Positions 40,036 to 44,166 of a stretch of 44,166 nt of DNA are shown one piece after another. The notes below the pieces were generated by a model. The model was not told where the DNA came from and did no database searches. It worked only from the letters and a program-made list of their open reading frames with translations. The stretch comes from Bacteroidia bacterium (lineage in GTDB: Bacteria > Bacteroidota > Bacteroidia > Bacteroidales > VadinHA17): NCBI GenBank assembly GCA_026391515.1, contig JAPLEC010000435.1:1-44166 (forward strand), in the 5' to 3' direction. The translations under genes and the position numbers were made by a program. Numbering within the stretch: the first letter of the stretch is position 1; every line of letters begins with the position of its first letter.

Positions 40036-40479
40036 ATGGATACAAAAACGATCATAGGAGAATTTAAAGAGAAATTTAAATCTGCTATTCTTGGTGAAGT
40101 AGCTAAGAATGAGAAGCGTGTGATCATTTCTATAAAACCTGATTCCATTTTGAAGGTTGCGGATTATTTATATAAAACTGATGGTTTCAGGTTTATTATT
40201 GCTTCAGCATTACATACAAAAGAAGGATTTGAGATCCATTACCATTTCAGTAAAGATGAAATCGGACTTATTCTCAACATACATGTCCTCCTCGATAAGA
40301 ATAAGCCGGAAATTGAATCACTATCGAACATGTTCAATGCTTCGAACTGGATAGAACGGGAGATGCATGAACTGTTAGGCATCAATTTTCTGAATCATCC
40401 GAATCAGGAGAAGCTGATTTCGGAAGGTAACTGGGCTGAAGGAATTTATCCATTACGAAAGGAATTTAAAAACTCGTAA
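40036..40479 (+). CDS. NuoC-like 30 kDa subunit of group 4 hydrogenase
   Basis: This 147-residue protein matches the NuoC / EchD / HycE N-terminal domain. The signature region is ASNWIEREMHELLGINFLNHPNQEKLI, followed by GIYPLRKEF. It is separate from the large subunit here, as in Ech and Mbh enzymes, rather than fused as in HycE. It lies 8 bases before the large subunit gene. Confidence 0.93.
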   Translation: MDTKTIIGEFKEKFKSAILGEVAKNEKRVIISIKPDSILKVADYLYKTDGFRFIIASALHTKEGFEIHYHFSKDEIGLILNIHVLLDKNKPEIESLSNMFNASNWIEREMHELLGINFLNHPNQEKLISEGNWAEGIYPLRKEFKNS

Positions 40480-40487
40480 AAGAGACA

Positions 40488-41696
40488 ATGAGTAAGAAGA
40501 CACTTATACCGATCGGACCTTATCACCCATTGCAGGAAGAGCCTGAATTATTCAAGCTCTATTGTGACGGAGAGATTGTCAAGGACATTAAATGGGAAAC
40601 CGGGTATAACCACAGGGGAATTGAAAAACTCAGTGAATCAAAGACTTATGAGCAGATATTCTTCCTTGTTGAACGTATTTGCGGTATATGCTCAAATTCT
40701 CACCCGTTTGCTTTTGCCAACGCAGTTGAAGAGATAGCTGACATTGAACTTACAAACAGGGCAAAATATATCAGAACAATAATTGCAGAGCTTGAGCGGA
40801 TACACAGCCATTTGTTATGGGTCGGTCTTGCCGGGCACTTTCTGGGCTATAATACTGTTTTCATGTGGGCATGGAAATACCGCGAGCCTACTCTCGATCT
40901 TTTTGAAATGATCTCAGGAAACAGGAACAGCTATGCAATGTTTAAAGTGGGCGGTGTAAGAAGAGATATTGAAGAAGCAAAAATCCCTGTTATACAGAAA
41001 GTTCTGGATGATATTAAGAAGAAGACCGATCTGCTGACAGGTGCTGTGATGGATGATCCTGTCATTCACGCAAGAACAAAAGGAGTTGGCATTCTGACCA
41101 AGCAGGATGTCATTGATTATGGAGCTGTAGGCCCGACAGCAAGAGCTTCTGGTCTGGCAATCGATGTACGAAAGGATGATCCTTATGCAGCTTACCCGCT
41201 GGTTAACTGGAAAGTGATTACCGCAGAAGCCGGTGATGTATTCGCTAAAGCCCAGGTCAGATTACTCGAGATGTACGAATCAATATCAATTATTGAACAA
41301 TGTCTCGATGGTCTTAAAAAGGAAAAAGAGGGAGCCATTGAGGTAAAAGTCAAGGAGATTCCCGAGGGAATTGGCAATGGCCGGGCAGAAGCACCACGCG
41401 GCGAAGTGTTCCACTTTGTGCAGTCGGATGGATCTAATTCACCCGTCAGGCATAAGATACGGGCTCCAAGCTATGTAAATATTGCGACCTTCAGAAAATC
41501 GTGTGTAGGACAGACTATTGCCGACGCAACAATTTCATTGGCTGCAGTTGATCCATGTTATTGCTGCACTGAACGTATGGCAGTCGCTTATGACAATAGT
41601 TCAGGTAAAAAGATCCTGAACGCAAAGGAATTAATTGATCTTTCAATATTGAAAACAGCGGAAATAAAGAAAACTTTATCAGGACGGAATGAATGA
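40488..41696 (+). CDS. [NiFe] hydrogenase large (catalytic) subunit, group 4
   Basis: This 402-residue NuoD-like subunit carries both nickel-binding motifs: RICGICSNSH (C65, C68, H72) and DPCYCCTER (C357, C360). All four cysteine ligands are present, so this is a true hydrogenase and not a complex I-like relic. After R363 there is a 39-residue C-terminal extension starting MAVAYD, which by analogy with HycE would be removed by a maturation protease after nickel insertion. No HycI/HypE-type protease gene is seen in the window. The gene overlaps the NuoL-like gene by 8 bases. Confidence 0.95.
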   Translation: MSKKTLIPIGPYHPLQEEPELFKLYCDGEIVKDIKWETGYNHRGIEKLSESKTYEQIFFLVERICGICSNSHPFAFANAVEEIADIELTNRAKYIRTIIAELERIHSHLLWVGLAGHFLGYNTVFMWAWKYREPTLDLFEMISGNRNSYAMFKVGGVRRDIEEAKIPVIQKVLDDIKKKTDLLTGAVMDDPVIHARTKGVGILTKQDVIDYGAVGPTARASGLAIDVRKDDPYAAYPLVNWKVITAEAGDVFAKAQVRLLEMYESISIIEQCLDGLKKEKEGAIEVKVKEIPEGIGNGRAEAPRGEVFHFVQSDGSNSPVRHKIRAPSYVNIATFRKSCVGQTIADATISLAAVDPCYCCTERMAVAYDNSSGKKILNAKELIDLSILKTAEIKKTLSGRNE

Positions 41697-43563
41697 GTTT
41701 ATCTCCATATTTACACGACCTGTTGACAGCCAGGTTCTGCAATTCATTATCTTATTGCCCATCCTTGGGGGGTTATTACTTCTTTTCATTCCTGAGAAAT
41801 TCAGAACTTATAAAGGGCTGATTGCTATTCTGATAAGTGTCATTACAGGTTATTTGACAATTGTTATTTATCGTTCAGAAAACCAGATGCTGAGCCAGGA
41901 TCAGTTGTTTTCAGGATCACTCCTGCTTCATGGTTTTGGCAGGTTTCTGACATTCAACATCGATAATCTGAGTAAGCTGATTATTTTGTTTATCAGTCTC
42001 TTTGCTCTCTTAATTCTTGTATACTCAATTGTTTATATTAAAGAAGGAAGAGTTAAGAATTATTATCCTTATTTCCTGATTACCCTTGGCTGTTCATACG
42101 GAGCCATTTTGTCTGATAATCTTCTTCTGTTTCTGTTCTTCTGGGGAATCCTCGGACTGACATTATATAAGCTTATCCATGGTCATGATGAAGAGAGCTC
42201 GGCAACAGCCAAGAAAACTCTTATTCTGATTGGTGCGTCCGATAGCATTATGATTATAGGAATAGCCATAATCTGGAAAATTACAGGTTCGCTGAGCATG
42301 GGTGGAGTAAAAGTGCCGACCACGAATATTGTTTCAGTGGTTGCTTTCCTGGCTTTGCTGACAGGCAGTTTTACCAAGGCAGGTGCCTTCCCTTTCCATA
42401 CCTGGGTCCCTGATTATGCAAAGAGTGCTCCTGCTTCTTCATCGGCTTACCTTCCGGCATCACTTGATAAGCTCCTTGGGATATATTTTCTTGCGAGGAT
42501 TACCACTGATATGTTTGTGCTTAATGGATTCCTGACTTTTCTGCTTCTCTTAACAGGCGTCATAACGATTATTATTGCCGTTATGATGGCCCTTATTCAA
42601 CATAATTACAAAAGATTGCTTGGATTCCATGCCGTGTCCCAGGTTGGATATATGATCCTTGGACTTGGCCTTGGATCAACGATTGGTGTTGCAGCCGGTC
42701 TTTTCCATATGGTTAACCATGCTCTCTATAAGAGTGGACTTTTTCTGTCTGCCGGAAGTATTGAATATCGTACTGGAAAAGAAGAAATTGAAGATCTGGG
42801 TGGCTTGTCAAAAGCAATGCCGATTACCTTCTTTGCATCTCTCGTCTTTGCCATGTCGATTTCAGGAGTGCCTCCATTCAACGGGTTTGCTTCCAAATGG
42901 ATGATCTACCAGGGAATAATTGATTTTGGTTCAGGTACCGGAATTGCAAACAAGTTATGGATATTATGGCTTGGTCTGGCAGTACTTGGATCGGCTCTTA
43001 CGCTGGCAAGTTTCATTAAACTTATTGGAGGAATCTTCCTGAGCAGAAGGAAAGCAGAGTTTGAAAATATAAAGGAAGTTCCCGTGATAATGTGGTTACC
43101 ATTGGTTATTCTCTCTGTATTTTGTATCCTGTTTGGTGTATTTGCGACAAAAGTTGTATCTAAATTATTCATGCCGATAACTGGTCCATTTAAATTCACA
43201 GGGTTCTGGGATTCTTCATTTGTTTCACTACTTGTTATTATCTCACTGATTCTTGGAATAATACTTTATCTTGCTCTTAATATTAAAAAATTCAGGACTG
43301 AAGATAGCTTTATAGGCGGTGAAAGAATTCAGGACCGGACCAGTTATGCAACAACGGAGTTCTATAAGACTATTGGGGAATTTAAATTTTTCTCCTGGAT
43401 ATATAAAAAAGCTGAAGAGCGGTGGTTCGATTTATATGATTTATGCAAACAATTTGTGCTCTGGCTGAGCCACCAATTGAGTGAAGCTCATTCAGGTGTG
43501 TTAACGGGGTATATTATCTGGGTCTGTGCCGGACTGATTATTATGTTGCTCATTATGATATAA
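41689..43563 (+). CDS. NuoL/MrpA/HyfB-like ion-translocating membrane subunit
   Basis: This is a 624-residue protein with about 14-16 membrane helices, of the antiporter-like family found in complex I, Mrp and group 4 hydrogenases. Key segments are TGSFTKAGAFPFHTWVPDYAKSAPASSSAYLPAS and KRLLGFHAVSQVGYMILGLG, with conserved Lys and His of the proton channel. A C-terminal soluble-looking segment around residues 540-580 precedes the last helix. It would pump H+ or Na+ when the hydrogenase turns over. Its start overlaps the large subunit gene. Confidence 0.92.
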   Translation: MNEFISIFTRPVDSQVLQFIILLPILGGLLLLFIPEKFRTYKGLIAILISVITGYLTIVIYRSENQMLSQDQLFSGSLLLHGFGRFLTFNIDNLSKLIILFISLFALLILVYSIVYIKEGRVKNYYPYFLITLGCSYGAILSDNLLLFLFFWGILGLTLYKLIHGHDEESSATAKKTLILIGASDSIMIIGIAIIWKITGSLSMGGVKVPTTNIVSVVAFLALLTGSFTKAGAFPFHTWVPDYAKSAPASSSAYLPASLDKLLGIYFLARITTDMFVLNGFLTFLLLLTGVITIIIAVMMALIQHNYKRLLGFHAVSQVGYMILGLGLGSTIGVAAGLFHMVNHALYKSGLFLSAGSIEYRTGKEEIEDLGGLSKAMPITFFASLVFAMSISGVPPFNGFASKWMIYQGIIDFGSGTGIANKLWILWLGLAVLGSALTLASFIKLIGGIFLSRRKAEFENIKEVPVIMWLPLVILSVFCILFGVFATKVVSKLFMPITGPFKFTGFWDSSFVSLLVIISLILGIILYLALNIKKFRTEDSFIGGERIQDRTSYATTEFYKTIGEFKFFSWIYKKAEERWFDLYDLCKQFVLWLSHQLSEAHSGVLTGYIIWVCAGLIIMLLIMI

Positions 43564-43577
43564 ATAACTCAAGCTAA

Positions 43578-44105
43578 ATGGAAATTGCCATATCCATAAT
43601 AACCGGGTTGATGATCTTGGGAGCGTTGTACGCCATTCATGCAAAAGATCTGCTTTCAGCTGTGATAGCTTGCGGCATTGTCGGCTATGGTCTGGTGATA
43701 TGTTTCCTTCTTCTTAAAGCTCCTGACCTTGCAATTGTTCAAATTGTTGTGGAGACAATCACTCTTATTATTATGGTTGCCGTTGTTCTTGACAGCTCAA
43801 GGGAAGAAAAATTCTCAAAACCCGATCCACAGGAATATATTTCAATTGTAACGAGCATATTTTTTATTGTGATATTGTTCTACTTCTTTAAGATAGCTAT
43901 AGGTAGTCTTGATGCATTTGGTGAAAGCACACTGCGTATGGCAGGTCCTTATATTGAAGGAGCGACTGCAAAAACAGGCAGCGCTAATCTTGTTACAGGT
44001 GTCGTTTTTGATTTCAGAGGATATGACACCATGGGTGAAGCAACGGTTCTGGTAACTGCAGTGCTGGGGGTATTGACAATCTTACGCATTAAAGGAAAAA
44101 AATAA
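43578..44105 (+). CDS. Fused MbhD/MbhE-type (Mrp-like) membrane subunit
   Basis: This is a 175-residue membrane protein. Residues 1-80 match the MbhD / DUF4040 domain (AKDLLSAVIACGIVGYGLVICFLLLKAPDLAIVQIVVET), and residues 85-175 the MbhE-like part (ends FRGYDTMGEATVLVTAVLGVLTIL). These correspond to the C-terminal MrpA portion. It marks the complex as Mbh/Mrp-type, where Na+/H+ exchange couples to H2 evolution. MnhB-, C- and D-like genes would be expected next but lie beyond the window. Confidence 0.9.
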   Translation: MEIAISIITGLMILGALYAIHAKDLLSAVIACGIVGYGLVICFLLLKAPDLAIVQIVVETITLIIMVAVVLDSSREEKFSKPDPQEYISIVTSIFFIVILFYFFKIAIGSLDAFGESTLRMAGPYIEGATAKTGSANLVTGVVFDFRGYDTMGEATVLVTAVLGVLTILRIKGKK

Positions 44106-44113
44106 AATACAAG

Positions 44114-44166
44114 GATTCCCTCCCAGGAGAGGCAAGGGGTGGGTTTTAAAAGACAAAAGACAAAAG
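44114..44166 (+). repeat. Composite GC-rich hairpin / G-tract / AAAAGAC repeat, at the window end
   Basis: TTCCCTCCCAGGAGAGG, then CAAGGGGTGGGTTTT, then AAAAGACAAAAGACAAAAG: the same order of parts as at 39873-39952. It starts 8 bases after the MbhD/E-like gene and runs to the window end. Confidence 0.85.

Noticed and set aside
40488..41696. Non-hydrogenase, complex I-like or Ehr-type large subunit
   Set aside because: Both CxxC nickel motifs are intact, so a true [NiFe] hydrogenase is favoured.

Overview
The window looks like a chromosomal segment of an anaerobic Bacteroidota, probably an environmental Bacteroidales or Marinilabiliales relative. The evidence is AT-rich DNA, few clear Shine-Dalgarno sequences, a futalosine-pathway mqnA, pectin glycoside hydrolases with lipoprotein signals, and both [FeFe] and [NiFe] hydrogenase loci. 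I saw no rRNA, convincing tRNA, CRISPR array, transposase or phage gene.

Region 1 (1-12128) is a pectin / rhamnogalacturonan utilisation locus. On the plus strand are the end of a hexuronate-type MFS transporter, a LacI-family regulator and a UxaE-type tagaturonate epimerase. On the minus strand are GH35, GH28, GH105, a PL11-like beta-propeller lipoprotein and a GH106-like lipoprotein. Together they would trim pectin side chains and backbone outside the cytoplasm, import the uronates and convert galacturonate-derived tagaturonate to fructuronate. No SusC/SusD pair lies in the window.

Region 2 (12249-24258) is housekeeping and accessory: an MsbA-like ABC exporter and purB, mqnA, a GNAT acetyltransferase, a small HTH-like protein and an HD-domain protein. 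An assimilatory sulfate cluster follows (DUF2061 protein, [4Fe-4S] APS reductase, cysD, cysN), then dinB, an iron-sulfur flavoprotein and a small conserved-looking protein. Spacers here are full of short tandem repeats and GC-rich palindromes, some of which run into the 3' ends of genes.

Region 3 (24330-44166) is a hydrogen-metabolism island. A minus-strand operon encodes a trimeric NADH-linked [FeFe] hydrogenase (hydC-hydB-hydA) and ends in a strong terminator. After a HAD-family gene comes a second minus-strand operon, rex-hypF-hypC-hypD-hypE-hypA-hypB, a complete [NiFe] maturation set led by the NADH/NAD+ sensor Rex. Divergent from rex is a plus-strand operon that combines two modules: an electron-input module of the sulfhydrogenase / Asr type (HyhB-like and HyhG-like) with a cyclic-nucleotide-binding-fold protein, and a group 4 membrane-bound [NiFe] hydrogenase (ferredoxin, NuoH-, NuoB-, NuoC-, NuoD- and NuoL-like subunits plus a fused MbhD/MbhE-type Mrp subunit). 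The operon runs off the end of the window. Two TGTGA-N6-TCACA palindromes lie in the rex/hydrogenase divergent region, one covering the rex start codon and one ending just before the first hydrogenase start codon.

The most interesting points are this hybrid, apparently NAD(P)H-linked ion-translocating hydrogenase under probable Rex control, and a family of GC-rich hairpin plus G-tract intergenic repeats. One repeat copy appears to be interrupted by another small palindromic element.
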